Source: Devosia faecipullorum (GTDB taxonomy: Bacteria > Pseudomonadota > Alphaproteobacteria > Rhizobiales > Devosiaceae). Taken from it: a stretch of DNA of 64,000 nt. Under the pieces are notes generated by a model. That model saw only the letters and a list, made by a program, of their open reading frames with translations. It did not search any database and had not been told where the DNA came from. The stretch lies in assembly GCF_015158295.1 (NCBI RefSeq), contig NZ_JACDXV010000001.1, forward strand, positions 930,001-994,000, written 5' to 3'. The translations under genes and the position numbers were made by a program. This document shows, in pieces, positions 47,088-57,330 of the stretch. How positions within the stretch are numbered: the stretch's first letter is position 1; each line of letters opens with the position of its first letter.

Positions 47088-47987
47088 CTATTTGATCGGG
47101 TGGAGGGCGAACCATTCCACCAGATGGTCGATCAGCGCCCGCACCTTGCCGGCCAGATGCCGCCGATGCGGATAGACCGCCTGCAAGGTCTGCCCTTTGG
47201 GCAGAAAATCGCCCAGCACGGGGATCAGCTCGCCGCGCTCCACCGCCGGATCGGCGAGATAGGATGGCAACATGACGAAACCGAGTCCCATGATCGAGGC
47301 CGCCCGCGCCGCCAGCGGCGAATTGACCCGCAAGGGCCCGCTGACCGGCACGGAAATGGTTTTTTCGTCCTCGGTGAAGCGCCAGTTCGTCTGCCCCTGC
47401 AAATTGACATCGATGATGCAGGGCAGATGCCGCAGATCTTCGGGATGGCTGGGCGTGCCCACCCGCTTGAGCAGGTCAGGCGAAGCGCCGGCGACCACAT
47501 GCATGTCGGCGATCTTGCGGGCGATCAGCGAGGAATCGGCCAGCGTGGAAATCCGCAGCGCAACGTCGAGCCCCTCATCCACCAGATCGACATAGCGGTC
47601 CTCCAGTCGCAGATCGAGCGACACTTTGGGATATTTTCTGAGATATTCGAAAATGGCCGGGGCCAGCGTGGATTCACCGAAATTGCGCGGCGCCGACACG
47701 CGCAGCAGGCCGCGCGGCTCGCTGGTCTGTTCGCTGATCGTGGCGTCGAGATCATCGAGCTGCTGCAACAGGCCCGAGGCCTCGCGATAATAGGCTTCCC
47801 CCGCTTCGGTCAGGCTGAGCTTGCGGGTGGTGCGGTTCATCAGCCGCACGCCTAGATAATCTTCCAGATCGGTCACATATTTGGAGAGCAGCGCCTTGGA
47901 GCGCCCATGCTGGCGCGCCGCCGCTGAAAAGCCGCCGGCATCGAAAACCTGAACGAAGGCGCGGATACGGGCAATGTCCTGCGTCAT
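47088..47987 (-). CDS. LysR-family transcriptional regulator
   Basis: The 299-residue regulator has a winged HTH (FSAAARQHGRSKALLSKYVTDLEDYLG) and a typical effector domain from about 90, ending in WFALHPIK. It is of the CrgA/AaeR-like branch (LRVSAPRNFGESTLAP, LPSYLADPAVERGELIPVL). It is encoded immediately before the metal exporter fusion with a 12-nt gap and may be cotranscribed, though such regulators more often act on divergent genes. Confidence 0.9.
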   Translation of the reverse strand: MTQDIARIRAFVQVFDAGGFSAAARQHGRSKALLSKYVTDLEDYLGVRLMNRTTRKLSLTEAGEAYYREASGLLQQLDDLDATISEQTSEPRGLLRVSAPRNFGESTLAPAIFEYLRKYPKVSLDLRLEDRYVDLVDEGLDVALRISTLADSSLIARKIADMHVVAGASPDLLKRVGTPSHPEDLRHLPCIIDVNLQGQTNWRFTEDEKTISVPVSGPLRVNSPLAARAASIMGLGFVMLPSYLADPAVERGELIPVLGDFLPKGQTLQAVYPHRRHLAGKVRALIDHLVEWFALHPIK

Positions 47988-48133
47988 GGCAATCCGTTCA
48001 GGTTTTTAGGGTCGATCGACGCATAACTCATCTGCGTGGAGTGAACAATAACACCCCTTGGTCGTTGGAGGATTAACGATAGGATGGGATGCCCAATCGA
48101 CGCAGACCAGGAGTTCGGACTATTTTCGTGCCC

Positions 48134-48556
48134 ATGTCCAAGCCCTCTTCACGATCAGCGCTTTATCGGCTCATTGAGGCCGGCCAATTGGCGCACAAGG
48201 CTCTCCTGGTGCCGCTCCTCGAAAAGGGGCTCGAGCCGGGCGACGATGCCGTCTTGTTCGTGTTGGGCCGTTCGGGCACCACCGAGACCGACCTCGCCGA
48301 AGAACTGGGCCTGCCCATCGATCACCTGGCGTCCCGGCTTGAGCGGCTTGCCGGTCGCGACCTCATCACCCGCCAGGCTGTCGGCTCCCAATTGCAGCCG
48401 GGCATAGCGCTCACCGAGCGGGGCCTGCGCATCCGCAACAATCTGGCCGATCACTGGGCGCAATTGGAAGAAGCGCTCCTGGGCGAACTCAAGCCCAAGC
48501 ACCGCAAGCGCTTCGCCGAAACCCTGGGCCGCTTCGTCGAACTGCTGCGCCTCTGA
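48134..48556 (+). CDS. MarR-family transcriptional regulator
   Basis: The product has about 140 residues with a winged helix: DDAVLFVLGRSGTTETDLAEELGLPIDHLASRLERLAGRDLI and wing LQPGIALTERGLRI. ATG 48134 gives a plausible start (MSKPSSRSALYRLIEAGQLAHKALLVP); ATG 48089 would add 15 residues and has AGGA close by. No Cys sensor is present. The target is unknown. Confidence 0.8.
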   Translation: MSKPSSRSALYRLIEAGQLAHKALLVPLLEKGLEPGDDAVLFVLGRSGTTETDLAEELGLPIDHLASRLERLAGRDLITRQAVGSQLQPGIALTERGLRIRNNLADHWAQLEEALLGELKPKHRKRFAETLGRFVELLRL

Positions 48557-48805
48557 ATCCATTCAGCCGGGCCGGAGCGCAATCCCCGCCGCCGCGCTGC
48601 CCTCGATCCCGACCCGAGGGCCAATTCCCGCACGCAAGATACCGGCAGCCGCTCCCGCGCTCCGACACCGCCCGCCGGACAAGGCGGAACTCTGCTCCTT
48701 TTCCCACCGTTTTCGGCTTAACGCTTCGTTCAGGTTAGGTTCATGCGCGCCGCGATTAATTAGCGCCAAGGCTTGAACGCCAGAACGCATTGAAAGGAGC
48801 CCATC

Positions 48806-49303
48806 ATGGCCCTCAACAGGAAACTGCTCACCGCCGGACTGGCCACCTTCGGTTTGCTGGTCACCACCATCGCCGCTTCGGCGGCCCCCGCCATCGCCAC
48901 CGGCAATGTCAATGTGCGCACCGGCCCCGGCACCAGCTATGGCGTTGTGGACACGCTGCGCCGCGGCGAACAGGTCGACGTGCAATATTGCCGTGGTTCC
49001 TGGTGCTATGTGGACAAGCGCGGCCCCGATGGCTGGGTCTCGGCCAATTACCTGAGCTATGACCGCGGCTGGGATCGCCCGCCTGCCCCGCCGCCGGTCT
49101 GGACGCCCCCACGTCCGCAGCCTCCGGTCTGGACGCCGCCCCGTCCGCAGCCGCCGCATTGGGGCAATCCGCGTCCGCCGCGTCCGCAGCCGCAGCCGCC
49201 GCATTGGAACCCCAATCCGACTCCGAGCTACCCCGCCTATCCCAATCCGGGCGGCAGCTTCTGCTTTAATGGTCCCAATGGCTATTTCTGCATGAACAGC
49301 TAA
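48806..49303 (+). CDS. Secreted SH3b protein with proline-rich tail
   Basis: The 165-residue product has a signal peptide ending near ASAAPA (residue 27). An SH3b domain (about 30-85) has ATGNVNVRTGPGTSYGVV and GSWCYVDKRGPDGWVSANYLSY, nearly the same as in the protein at 38.6 kb. The tail (87-150) is a Pro/Trp/Arg repeat (VWTPPRPQPP repeated). The last 15 residues, GGSFCFNGPNGYFCMNS, carry two Cys. AAAGGAG precedes the ATG. Wall or surface binding is likely. Confidence 0.85.
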   Translation: MALNRKLLTAGLATFGLLVTTIAASAAPAIATGNVNVRTGPGTSYGVVDTLRRGEQVDVQYCRGSWCYVDKRGPDGWVSANYLSYDRGWDRPPAPPPVWTPPRPQPPVWTPPRPQPPHWGNPRPPRPQPQPPHWNPNPTPSYPAYPNPGGSFCFNGPNGYFCMNS

Positions 49304-49317
49304 ACTGATACCGAGAA

Positions 49318-49343
49318 GCGCGCCGCCCGAAAGGGCGGCGCGC
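49318..49343. terminator. Hairpin between convergent genes
   Basis: Perfect 11-bp arms GCGCGCCGCCC (49318-49328) and GGGCGGCGCGC (49333-49343) with loop GAAA lie between the SH3 gene and the convergent EamA gene. There is no strong T run on either strand. Confidence 0.5.
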
Positions 49344-49347
49344 AACC

Positions 49348-50271
49348 TTATTCGTGCCCCGGAATTGCCTCTTCCCGCGCCACCACCACCTTGCGTGTCC
49401 GCTCCCGCCACATCACCACCAGCCCCGCCGCGACGATGATCGAGGCTCCGAGCAGCGAGACGGCGTCGATCCAATGTCCGAACACCACGATGGACAGCAC
49501 AATCGCCCAGGGCAGCGAAAAATAATTGAACGGCTGCAAGACGCTGGCCGGCGCCATGCTCAGCGCATAGACCATCACCCCATGCCCGGCGCAGGTAGTG
49601 GCCACGATGAGCACCACCAGCCCGAAATAGCCCCAGCTCATCTCCTGCCAGAAGAAAATGCCGACGCTTGAGGACAGAACCAGTCCTACCAGGGCCATAT
49701 AGGTAAGGCTGGTCGCGGCGCTGTCGACGCTGCTCACCTTGCGGGTGATGACGATATAAAACGCGTAGATCGTCGCCGAGGCCAGCGCATAGGCCAGGCC
49801 CCAATCGAGCGGAATTCCGCCCGGCCGCATGATCACCAGCGCGCCGAGAAAGCCGACGCCCACCGCCGCAAAACGGAATCTTCCGACCTTTTCGCCGAGG
49901 ATCGGAATGGCGAACAGCGTCACCAGCAGCGGATAGACGATGACGACCGCCTGCAATTCACCCAGCGGCACGCTACGCAGCGCCAGCGCGAAGAACCAGA
50001 TATCGGCGATCAGCAGCACGCCGCGCAGCACCTGCCAGCCGGGCGCGCGCGACGCCAGCGCCTTTCGCAACGGCGCCTGCCGCGCCACGATGATCAGCGC
50101 GAAAATGGCAAAGCCCCAATAGCGCATCATGGTGATGAGAAAGGGTGAATAGGTCTGCACGAGAATTTTGGAAATCGCATCCTGGACCCCGAACACGCCG
50201 ATGGTGATCAGGGTGAGAAGAATGGCGCGCCCGACCTGATCGGGGCGTGGCGGCAATGCGGAGGCAGGCAT
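49348..50271 (-). CDS. EamA/DMT-family transporter
   Basis: The 307-residue product has ten predicted transmembrane helices and an N-terminal LLTLITIGVFGVQDAISKILVQTY, typical of the EamA family. It is distinct from the EamA gene at 35.8 kb. The substrate is unknown. Confidence 0.88.
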   Translation of the reverse strand: MPASALPPRPDQVGRAILLTLITIGVFGVQDAISKILVQTYSPFLITMMRYWGFAIFALIIVARQAPLRKALASRAPGWQVLRGVLLIADIWFFALALRSVPLGELQAVVIVYPLLVTLFAIPILGEKVGRFRFAAVGVGFLGALVIMRPGGIPLDWGLAYALASATIYAFYIVITRKVSSVDSAATSLTYMALVGLVLSSSVGIFFWQEMSWGYFGLVVLIVATTCAGHGVMVYALSMAPASVLQPFNYFSLPWAIVLSIVVFGHWIDAVSLLGASIIVAAGLVVMWRERTRKVVVAREEAIPGHE

Positions 50272-50348
50272 GATGCTGATGCTCGAAACAGAGAACGTCC
50301 CGCTGCCTGTAGCAGCGGGACGCCGGCAAACCTATATCAAGGCTGAAA

Positions 50349-50374
50349 GCATGTGCCCCAAGGCGGGCACATGC
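50349..50374 (-). terminator. Terminator-like hairpin after the Gly-rich gene
   Basis: Perfect 10-bp arms GCATGTGCCC (50349-50358) and GGGCACATGC (50365-50374) on the leftward strand are followed by TTTC. A second perfect hairpin, GTCCCGCTGC with GCAGCGGGAC, follows at 50297-50322. Confidence 0.55.
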
Positions 50375-50398
50375 GTGAAAACGCAGAAACTAATGTGA

Positions 50399-50719
50399 TC
50401 AGGACTTCGCCGTGGCCGATTTGATGGCGCCGGCAATCGCCGTCAGCAATCCGCCGCCGACCAGCCCGGTCACACCCTGTCCGGCCAGGGCGCCGATGTC
50501 GAAGCTCCCTGCTGTCCCGGCGGCGCCCGCCGCCGCCCCGACAAGGCCGTCGAGCCCCGGAATCATCCCGGCAAGCCAGGTTCCGGCCAGCCCGCCAATG
50601 GCCCCGACGATGGAATTGCCGGCCGTGCCCAGATTGAGCTGCTTGGCCAATTGGCCCACTACATTGCCCCCGGCGCCGCCGGTGACCAATTGCACCAGAA
50701 TCGGAACAATTGCTTCCAT
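50399..50719 (-). CDS. Glycine-rich hydrophobic protein of unknown function
   Basis: The 106-residue product starts at ATG 50719 with a strong GGAGGAGGGG upstream. It is rich in Gly, Ala, Leu and Val with repeated small-residue motifs (GGAGGNVVGQL, GTAGNSIVGAIGGLAG, GAAAGAAGTAG), and probably associates with the membrane. Similar glycine-zipper-like proteins occur in Hyphomicrobiales without a known role. Confidence 0.78.
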   Translation of the reverse strand: MEAIVPILVQLVTGGAGGNVVGQLAKQLNLGTAGNSIVGAIGGLAGTWLAGMIPGLDGLVGAAAGAAGTAGSFDIGALAGQGVTGLVGGGLLTAIAGAIKSATAKS

Positions 50720-50901
50720 AACTACCCCTCCTCCTGTTTCCTCCGAGTCGGTCACTCGAAGACAGGAGGCAGGCTACGCCTGTTTGCGGCAGAGGCAAAT
50801 GGGAAACCTGCTGCCAGTCCCTGTCATGGCCACAGCCTAGATGCGCTCCGGCCGCACGCACCGATTGAAGCAATGCCCCGTTCCGGCCTAAGGTCCACAG
50901 G

Positions 50902-51690
50902 ATGCGACAGACAGTTCAGACCATTCCGAATCAGGCCGGCTCCGTGGCCCTTGTCACCGGCGCCGGGGACCGCATCGGCGCGGCCATCGCCTTCGCGCTG
51001 GCCATGGAAGGGCATGCCGTCGTCATTCACTATCGCTCCGACGCCGCCGGGGCCAAAGCCGTTCGCGCCCGCATCCGTCGCGAGGGCGGCCGCGCCGAAA
51101 TAATCAAGGCCGACCTCGGCAAGCGCACCCAGCGCGCCACGCTGATCGCCCGCGCCGCCGCCTTTTTCGGCCCGCTCACCCTGCTCATCAACAATGCCTC
51201 GATCTTCGAGCCCGATGCCGCAAGCGATCTCGACGAGACGCTGTGGGACGCCCATTTCGCCGTTCACGCCGAGGCTCCTGTCTTCCTGGCCCGTGATTTC
51301 GCCGCCCAGCTGCCCCAGGGTATCGAGGGCAATATCATCAACATGATCGATGAGCGGGTTCTCCATCCAACGCCGGCATTTTTCAGCTATTACCTGTCCA
51401 AATCCGTGCTCTGGACCGCGACCCGCACCCTGGCGCAATCCTTCGCCCCCCATATCCGCGTCAATGCCATCGGCCCCGGCCCGGTCCTGCCCAATTCGCG
51501 CCAGAGTCAGGCCGAATTCGATGCCTCGGTCGCGGCGCTGCCGCTGCAAACTCACGCCGGCCCCGAAGCCATAGCGCGCGCCATCCTGGCCATAATCGCC
51601 ATGCCGTCCTTCACCGGCCAGATGCTGGCGCTCGATGGCGGCGAACATCTCGAATTTGCGCCCCGCAACGGCCCCACGCCCCGATCATGA
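50902..51690 (+). CDS. Short-chain dehydrogenase/reductase, pteridine reductase-like
   Basis: The 262-residue product has cofactor loop [16 protein letters not shown] (near 15-30), NNAS in [11 protein letters not shown], and the catalytic Tyr-x-x-x-Lys in [11 protein letters not shown]. The TGAxxRIG form and the Arg/Lys-rich [12 protein letters not shown] suggest NADPH use and a folate/pterin-type reductase. It overlaps uvrC by 4 nt (ATGA), an arrangement seen in other rhizobia. Confidence 0.88.
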   Translation: MRQTVQTIPNQAGSVALVTGAGDRIGAAIAFALAMEGHAVVIHYRSDAAGAKAVRARIRREGGRAEIIKADLGKRTQRATLIARAAAFFGPLTLLINNASIFEPDAASDLDETLWDAHFAVHAEAPVFLARDFAAQLPQGIEGNIINMIDERVLHPTPAFFSYYLSKSVLWTATRTLAQSFAPHIRVNAIGPGPVLPNSRQSQAEFDASVAALPLQTHAGPEAIARAILAIIAMPSFTGQMLALDGGEHLEFAPRNGPTPRS

Positions 51691-53567
51691 CCGACCAGAC
51701 CACTCCGCCCGCATCTGGCCCGGAGGTCATCCGGGCCTTCGTGCGCACCCTGCCCGCCGCCCCCGGCGTCTACCGCATGCTCGATGCTGAGGGTGAGGTC
51801 ATGTATGTGGGCAAGGCCCGCAATCTCAAGGCGCGCGTCACCAATTACACCCGGCCCGACGGTCTCGAACTGCGCCTCCAGCGCATGATCGCCTCGACCG
51901 TCAGCATGGAATTCGTCCGCACCGAGACCGAATCCGAAGCGCTGCTGCTCGAAGCCAATATGATCAAGCGCCTGAAGCCGCGCTTCAACGTGCTTCTGCG
52001 CGACGACAAGAGCTTCCCCTATATTCTCATCGCCACCGATCACGAAGCGCCCGAACTTACCAAGCATCGCGGCACGCGCCGCCGTCCCGGTCATTATTTC
52101 GGCCCCTTCGCTTCGGCCACCGCCGTGGGCCGCACCATAGCGAGCCTCCAAAAGGCGTTCCTGTTGCGCAATTGCTCGGACAGCTTTTACGCCGCCCGCA
52201 CAAGGCCCTGCCTGCAATTCCAGATCAAGCGCTGCGCTGCGCCCTGTACGCGCGAAATCAGCCTTGAAGCCTATGGCGATCTGGTCGAGGACGCCCGCCT
52301 GTTCCTCTCCGGCAAATCGCGCAGCGTGCAGGAGCATCTTCAGGCCGATATGAACAGCGCTGCCGAAAATCTCGATTTCGAACGCGCCGCCATGATCCGC
52401 GACCGGCTTTCGGCGCTGGCGCTCATCCAGTCCCAGGGCGACGCCACCGCCCGCTCGGTCGAGGAAGCGGACGTCTTCGCCATCCATCACGAAGGCGGCC
52501 AGTTCTGCGTGCAGGTCTTCTTCTTCCGGGCTTTCCAGAACTGGGGCAATTACCCCTATCGCCCCCGCGCCGATGCCAGTCTCAGCGATGCCGAAGTGCT
52601 GGAAGCCTTTATCGGCCAGTTTTACGAAAACCGCACCCCCGCCCGCCTCGTGCTCGTCAGCCACGAGTTGAGCGAACACTCGCTCATGGAGGAGGCGCTG
52701 TCGAGCCGCGCTGGCCGCCGGGTCTATATTGAACAGCCCCAGCGCGGCGAAAAGCGCGACCTGGTCAATCACGCGCTGACCAATGCCCGCGAAGCGCTCA
52801 GCCGCCAATTGGCCGAGGGCGCTTCCCACCGCGCCCTCCTCGAAGGGGTCGCTGAAACCTTTGGTCTCGAAGAGGTGCCGCGCCGCATCGAAACCTACGA
52901 CAATTCCCATATTTCGGGCACCAACATGGTCGGCGCCATGGTCGTTGCCGGCGAGGAAGGCTTTTCCAAAAAGCATTACCGCACCTTCAACATCAAATCC
53001 GACATCACCGCCGGCGACGATTTCGGCATGATGCGCGAAGTGCTGACCCGCCGCTTCACCCGCCTCGCCAATGACAGCGACACCGACGCCGAAGACGACA
53101 ATACCGGCATGCCCGATTGGCCCGATCTGGTGTTCATCGATGGCGGCGCCGGGCAGATGAGCGCCGTGCGCGGGGTCATCGCCGAGCTCAACCTGCCCAA
53201 GGAAGTGATCTTTATCGGCATCGCCAAGGGCGAAGATCGCGATGCGGGCCGCGAGAAATTCTTCATGGAAGGCCGCGAGGCCTTCATGCTGCCGCATCGC
53301 GATCCGGTGCTCTATTACGTGCAGCGCCTGCGCGACGAGGCCCACCGCTTCGCCATCGGCACCCACCGCGCCCGCCGCAAGAAGGAGCAGGTGAAAAACC
53401 CGCTCGATGAAATCGAGGGCATCGGCCCCACCCGCAAGCGCGCCCTGCTTCACCATTTCGGCTCCGCCAAGGCCGTCTCCCGCGCCAGCCTCGCCGACCT
53501 CGAATCCGTCCCCACTATCTCCAAGGCCATGGCGCAGCTGATCTACGATCACTTCAATCGCGGCTGA
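51687..53567 (+). CDS. uvrC: Excinuclease ABC subunit C
   Basis: The 626-residue nuclease makes both incisions in nucleotide excision repair. The N-terminal GIY-YIG domain is visible as [26 protein letters not shown] (near 26-52). A UVR motif ([16 protein letters not shown]), the UvrC homology/RNase H-like domain ([21 protein letters not shown] with the catalytic Asp; [15 protein letters not shown]) and a C-terminal HhH pair ([32 protein letters not shown]) follow. It is coupled to the SDR gene. Confidence 0.97.
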   Translation: MTDQTTPPASGPEVIRAFVRTLPAAPGVYRMLDAEGEVMYVGKARNLKARVTNYTRPDGLELRLQRMIASTVSMEFVRTETESEALLLEANMIKRLKPRFNVLLRDDKSFPYILIATDHEAPELTKHRGTRRRPGHYFGPFASATAVGRTIASLQKAFLLRNCSDSFYAARTRPCLQFQIKRCAAPCTREISLEAYGDLVEDARLFLSGKSRSVQEHLQADMNSAAENLDFERAAMIRDRLSALALIQSQGDATARSVEEADVFAIHHEGGQFCVQVFFFRAFQNWGNYPYRPRADASLSDAEVLEAFIGQFYENRTPARLVLVSHELSEHSLMEEALSSRAGRRVYIEQPQRGEKRDLVNHALTNAREALSRQLAEGASHRALLEGVAETFGLEEVPRRIETYDNSHISGTNMVGAMVVAGEEGFSKKHYRTFNIKSDITAGDDFGMMREVLTRRFTRLANDSDTDAEDDNTGMPDWPDLVFIDGGAGQMSAVRGVIAELNLPKEVIFIGIAKGEDRDAGREKFFMEGREAFMLPHRDPVLYYVQRLRDEAHRFAIGTHRARRKKEQVKNPLDEIEGIGPTRKRALLHHFGSAKAVSRASLADLESVPTISKAMAQLIYDHFNRG

Positions 53568-53671
53568 GCCCGGCAAAGGCCGGGGCGGCGGATCGAACCT
53601 TTCCGCCAAATTTCCGTCGAAATCGGCTCGCTCCATTCGTCGCATCGGCATCGTAGCCAAAGGAGCCCCCG

Positions 53672-54025
53672 ATGAAATTCCTCACCATGGTCAAGACCCT
53701 CAACCCCGAAGTGGCGAGCGAGCCGCCGGCCGAGCTGATGTCGGCCATCGTCCAGTTGGGCATGGAGGCCGGCCCGCGCATGAAGGAAACCGGCGGCATG
53801 GCGCTCGCCGGCACCGTCACCACCAAAAACGGCATGCTGACCACGGACGGCCCCTTCGCCGAAGCCAAGGAACAGGTGGGCGGCTACGCCATCTACGAAC
53901 TGGAAACCGACGCCGAAATGGTCGAATGGACTCGCCGTTTCGTCGAGCTCCACCGCCAGCACTGGCCGCATTGGGACGGCGAGATCACCATCCTGCAATT
54001 GCAGCAATTCACCATGGGCGGCTGA
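53672..54025 (+). CDS. YCII-related (DGPF-domain) protein
   Basis: The 117-residue product carries the DGPF motif in TTDGPFAEAKEQVGGYAIYELE and a dimeric ferredoxin-like fold is expected. AAAGGAG precedes the ATG. Related proteins are often found with ECF sigma factors, but none is adjacent here. The function is unknown. Confidence 0.9.
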   Translation: MKFLTMVKTLNPEVASEPPAELMSAIVQLGMEAGPRMKETGGMALAGTVTTKNGMLTTDGPFAEAKEQVGGYAIYELETDAEMVEWTRRFVELHRQHWPHWDGEITILQLQQFTMGG

Positions 54026-54177
54026 CCGCGGCAGGCATCCCCACCGTCAACACCCCAGCATGACCAGATGCTTCGGCTCCTTCTCTCCCTCCCCCCCTGT
54101 GGGTAGGGCCGGTGTGGGGGTTTCGCCGCACCAACACACCCGAAATCACTTTCGGAAGCCGATATTCCCCAAGCCCC

Positions 54178-54522
54178 TTACGGCTCAAAACACGCATGAA
54201 TATTGAGCCGCAGCGCTTCCTCGTCGCTGCTGATGAGATAGTCGGGCAATTGCATGCCCAATTCGTCGATATAGGACTGACTGATAGCATCGATCTCGTC
54301 CTCCCCGACACCCAGCCGGTCGAGCCCGCTTAACCCCTTGCGATACCAGATGCGCGTCACCGCCACGACATTGTCCGCCTCGGGCGGATAGGCGCCCATC
54401 TGGTCAAGCATGGTCAGGGCCGTGGCGCACCACAGCGCCTGGTCGGTTTCCGCGTCTATCTCCTCCCCCGACACCGGCATGGCCAGCATGGCGGCCAGCA
54501 TCAATCCATAGGCCCAACGCAT
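54178..54522 (-). CDS. Small secreted protein of unknown function
   Basis: The 114-residue product has a signal peptide (MRWAYGLMLAAMLAMPVSGEE). The mature part is acidic and helical with two Cys (near 32 and 111) that could pair. GAGGAGG precedes the ATG. No domain was recognised. Bases 54026-54177 beside it show no gene. Confidence 0.78.
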   Translation of the reverse strand: MRWAYGLMLAAMLAMPVSGEEIDAETDQALWCATALTMLDQMGAYPPEADNVVAVTRIWYRKGLSGLDRLGVGEDEIDAISQSYIDELGMQLPDYLISSDEEALRLNIHACFEP

Positions 54523-54650
54523 CGCTTCCTCCTCGATCCCTTGCTGTTCTTATCCCGGCCCCGGCGCCGCCGATCACCCCCCGTTCCGGGGCGGAAGGGA
54601 GCTTGTTGGGCCACGAGAATCGGCTAGCGTGGATACAGGGAGCCCTTTCG

Positions 54651-55655
54651 ATGCCGCCGATCATTTCCGCCCGAAACGTGGGCAAGACTTTCCATCAGCT
54701 CAAGCGCCGTCCCGGCTTTTCCGGTGCGCTCAAAAATCTCTTTTCCCGCGACTATACCGACATCCATGCGGTCAACGGCATTTCCTTCGCCATCGAGCCT
54801 GGCGAGGCGGTCGGCTATCTTGGCCCCAATGGCGCCGGCAAATCGACCATGATCAAGATGATGACCGGCATCCTCACCCCCAGCGCCGGCGAGCTGAGCG
54901 TGCTGGGCCGCACGCCCCATGCCAATCGCATGCGCAACGCCGCCGAGATCGGCGTCGTCTTCGGCCAGCGCAGCCAATTGTGGTGGGATTTGCCGGTCCA
55001 TGACAGTTTCGCCCTCAACCGCCATATCTACGACATTCCCGAAGCCCGCTTCGCCGACAATCTCGCCTTCCTCACCACCATGCTGGACATGGCGGGCTTC
55101 ATCGACCGCCCGGTGCGCCAGCTCAGCCTCGGCCAGCGCATGCGCGCCGAGATCGCCTTGTCGCTGCTGCACGATCCGAAAATCCTCTTTCTGGACGAGC
55201 CGACCATCGGCCTCGACGTGGTCGCCAAGGATGTGGTGCGCAAATTCCTCACCCGGGTGAACAGCGAGCGCGGCACCACCATCATTCTTACTACCCACGA
55301 TCTGGTGGACATCGAGGAAATTTGCCCCCGCCTCATCATGGTCGATGACGGCAAGCTGCTGTTCGACGGCGAGCTTCAGCATCTGCGCGCCAGCCTTGGC
55401 TCGCGCCGCCGCCTGACCCTCGAATTCGGCACCGATCCCGGCCCCATCGCCCTCACCACCGCCACGCTCAGCCGCGACGAGGGCGCCGCCAAGCATTACC
55501 TGCTGGAAAACGAGGCCATTTCCCTCATCGACGTTCTCAACGAGGTCGGGCGCGGCCATGGGCTCAAGGACGTCAAGCTCGAAGAGCCCGACATCGAGGA
55601 AGTGATCCGCACCTTCTACCAGAACAAGGCGCGCAATGGCGGGGTCCGCGCGTGA
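54651..55655 (+). CDS. ABC-2 exporter ATP-binding protein
   Basis: The 334-residue product has Walker A GYLGPNGAGKST (near 58-69), signature LSLGQRMRAEIA, Walker B ILFLDEP, and the H-loop in LTTHDL. The extended N-terminus with FHQLKRRPGFSGALKNLFSRDYTDIHAVNGISF and the VVFGQRSQLWWDLP block mark the COG4586 subgroup. It overlaps the first permease gene (GTGA). AGGGAGC supports ATG 54651. Confidence 0.92.
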   Translation: MPPIISARNVGKTFHQLKRRPGFSGALKNLFSRDYTDIHAVNGISFAIEPGEAVGYLGPNGAGKSTMIKMMTGILTPSAGELSVLGRTPHANRMRNAAEIGVVFGQRSQLWWDLPVHDSFALNRHIYDIPEARFADNLAFLTTMLDMAGFIDRPVRQLSLGQRMRAEIALSLLHDPKILFLDEPTIGLDVVAKDVVRKFLTRVNSERGTTIILTTHDLVDIEEICPRLIMVDDGKLLFDGELQHLRASLGSRRRLTLEFGTDPGPIALTTATLSRDEGAAKHYLLENEAISLIDVLNEVGRGHGLKDVKLEEPDIEEVIRTFYQNKARNGGVRA

Positions 55656-56449
55656 AAGCCTCCGCCTATCCGGCCTTCACCGCCACCGCCTTCCTCTCCC
55701 GCCTCGCCTATCGCAACGAGGTCTGGGCCGGGCTGTTCGGCGAACTCGTCACCAGTTTCGCCTATATCGCCATCTGGACGGCGGGCTTTGCCGCCATGGG
55801 CAAGGTCGATGACGTCACCCTGCCCGACATGATCACCTATGTGCTCATTGCCGGTCCGCTGCTGAACTGGAACACGACCCGCTTCATCCGCGAGGTCGGC
55901 GGCGCGGTCCGCACCGGCGACGTCACGGTGTTCCTGCTCAAGCCGCTGCATTATCCGGCCTTGCTGCTCTCCAACCAGCTCGGCAATTATGCCTTCGATC
56001 AATTGGCCATCACCCTGCCGGTTGCCCTCATCATCGCGCTGAGCTTTGGCTTGCTGCCTCCCGCCAGCCTCGAACATGGCCTGCTTTTCCTTCCCTATTG
56101 GGCAATGTCCTGGCTGATGCTCTTTCTCATCGCCACCTCGGTGGCGCTGCTGGCCTTTTGGATTCTCACCGCCTTCGCGCTCGACTGGTTCCTGCGCGGC
56201 ATCATGGCGCTGGCCTCGGGCGGCATCATCCCGCTCTGGTTCATGCCCGCGGCGATTGCCAATGTGCTGTCCTACCTGCCCTTCGCCTGGGTCAGTTATT
56301 ATCCGGCCGCCGTCTATCTCGGAAAACTCGACCCCGGTGCGGCGGGCCTGCATCTGCTGATCGGGCTGGGCTGGCTCATCGCCATGGCCGGCTTCGTCTA
56401 TTGGCTCTGGTCCCATGCCCGTCACCGCCTCATCGTGCAGGGAGGCTAG
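55652..56449 (+). CDS. ABC-2 exporter permease subunit (COG4587-like)
   Basis: The 265-residue product has six predicted transmembrane helices. It starts at GTG 55652, overlapping the ATP-binding gene by 4 nt. RNEVWAGLFGELVTSFAYIAIWTAGF near the N-terminus is typical of this family. It pairs with the next permease to form a heterodimeric exporter of unknown substrate. Confidence 0.88.
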   Translation: MKASAYPAFTATAFLSRLAYRNEVWAGLFGELVTSFAYIAIWTAGFAAMGKVDDVTLPDMITYVLIAGPLLNWNTTRFIREVGGAVRTGDVTVFLLKPLHYPALLLSNQLGNYAFDQLAITLPVALIIALSFGLLPPASLEHGLLFLPYWAMSWLMLFLIATSVALLAFWILTAFALDWFLRGIMALASGGIIPLWFMPAAIANVLSYLPFAWVSYYPAAVYLGKLDPGAAGLHLLIGLGWLIAMAGFVYWLWSHARHRLIVQGG

Positions 56450-56452
56450 GCC

Positions 56453-57253
56453 ATGCTCGCCACGCTCAAAATCCTGCCCCATCTCGTCTCCATCCATGTG
56501 CGCACCCATATGCAATATCGCGGCGCGCTGTTCATCGGCTGGTTCGCGCAGGCAGTCGGCTATGCCGGCACCTATGCCGCCATCGCGCTCATCATCACCC
56601 GTTTCGAAAATCTGGGCGGCTGGACCTGGCCGCAAATGGCGCTGCTGCTCTCGATCCACCTGCTCGCCTATGCGCTGGGCGCCTCGCTGAGCTTCGTGCA
56701 GTTCCGCGACATGGAGGAAAAGGTGCGTCTGGGCACCTTCGACGCCATCCTCACCAAGCCGATCAGCCCCTGGGTCTTTCTCGCCTTTTCCGGTCTCAAC
56801 ATCGAATATGGCGGCCACATTGCCCTCGCCACCGGCCTCATGATCTGGTCGCTGGGCTATCTGCCGATCGACTGGTCCATCGGCACCGCGCTCTATCTCG
56901 GCGCGGCAATCATCAGCGCCGCCATGCTGACCGCGTCCATCCTCACCCTGATCGGGGCGACGGCCATTGTCTGGGTGCGCTCGCGCCACCTCTTCGCCAT
57001 CTATTTCGGCTTCTGGGAACTGGCGCGCTACCCGCTCAACATCTTTCCGCTGCCCTTGCAGATATTGATGCTGACCTTCGCGCCCCTGGCCTTCCTCGCC
57101 TATATCCCCGCCGCCGTTCTCCTCGGCAAACCCGTGCCGCTATTGGGCGATTTCGCTCCCCTCGCCTCACTTCTGGCCGGGCCGATTGCCGCCCTCATCG
57201 CCGCCGCCCACTGGCGCTGGAGCCTCAGGAATTACCAGGGCGCCGGCGGCTGA
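56453..57253 (+). CDS. ABC-2 exporter permease subunit (COG3694-like)
   Basis: The 266-residue product has six predicted transmembrane helices and the EXFRDMEEKVRLGTFDAILTKPISPW-like block FRDMEEKVRLGTFDAILTKP of the DUF990/COG3694 group. It starts 3 nt after the stop of the preceding permease gene. The three genes form a complete ABC-2 exporter unit. Confidence 0.88.
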   Translation: MLATLKILPHLVSIHVRTHMQYRGALFIGWFAQAVGYAGTYAAIALIITRFENLGGWTWPQMALLLSIHLLAYALGASLSFVQFRDMEEKVRLGTFDAILTKPISPWVFLAFSGLNIEYGGHIALATGLMIWSLGYLPIDWSIGTALYLGAAIISAAMLTASILTLIGATAIVWVRSRHLFAIYFGFWELARYPLNIFPLPLQILMLTFAPLAFLAYIPAAVLLGKPVPLLGDFAPLASLLAGPIAALIAAAHWRWSLRNYQGAGG

Positions 57254-57330
57254 CGCCAACAGCACGGCCTTCCGATCGCCTCTCGAATGCAGAGTCCGGC
57301 GCATCTTCCTCCCCCTCCTAAAGTCGGGAC

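Noticed and set aside
51552..53660. Long open frame antisense to uvrC (702 codons)
   Set aside because: Same reason: a shadow of uvrC.
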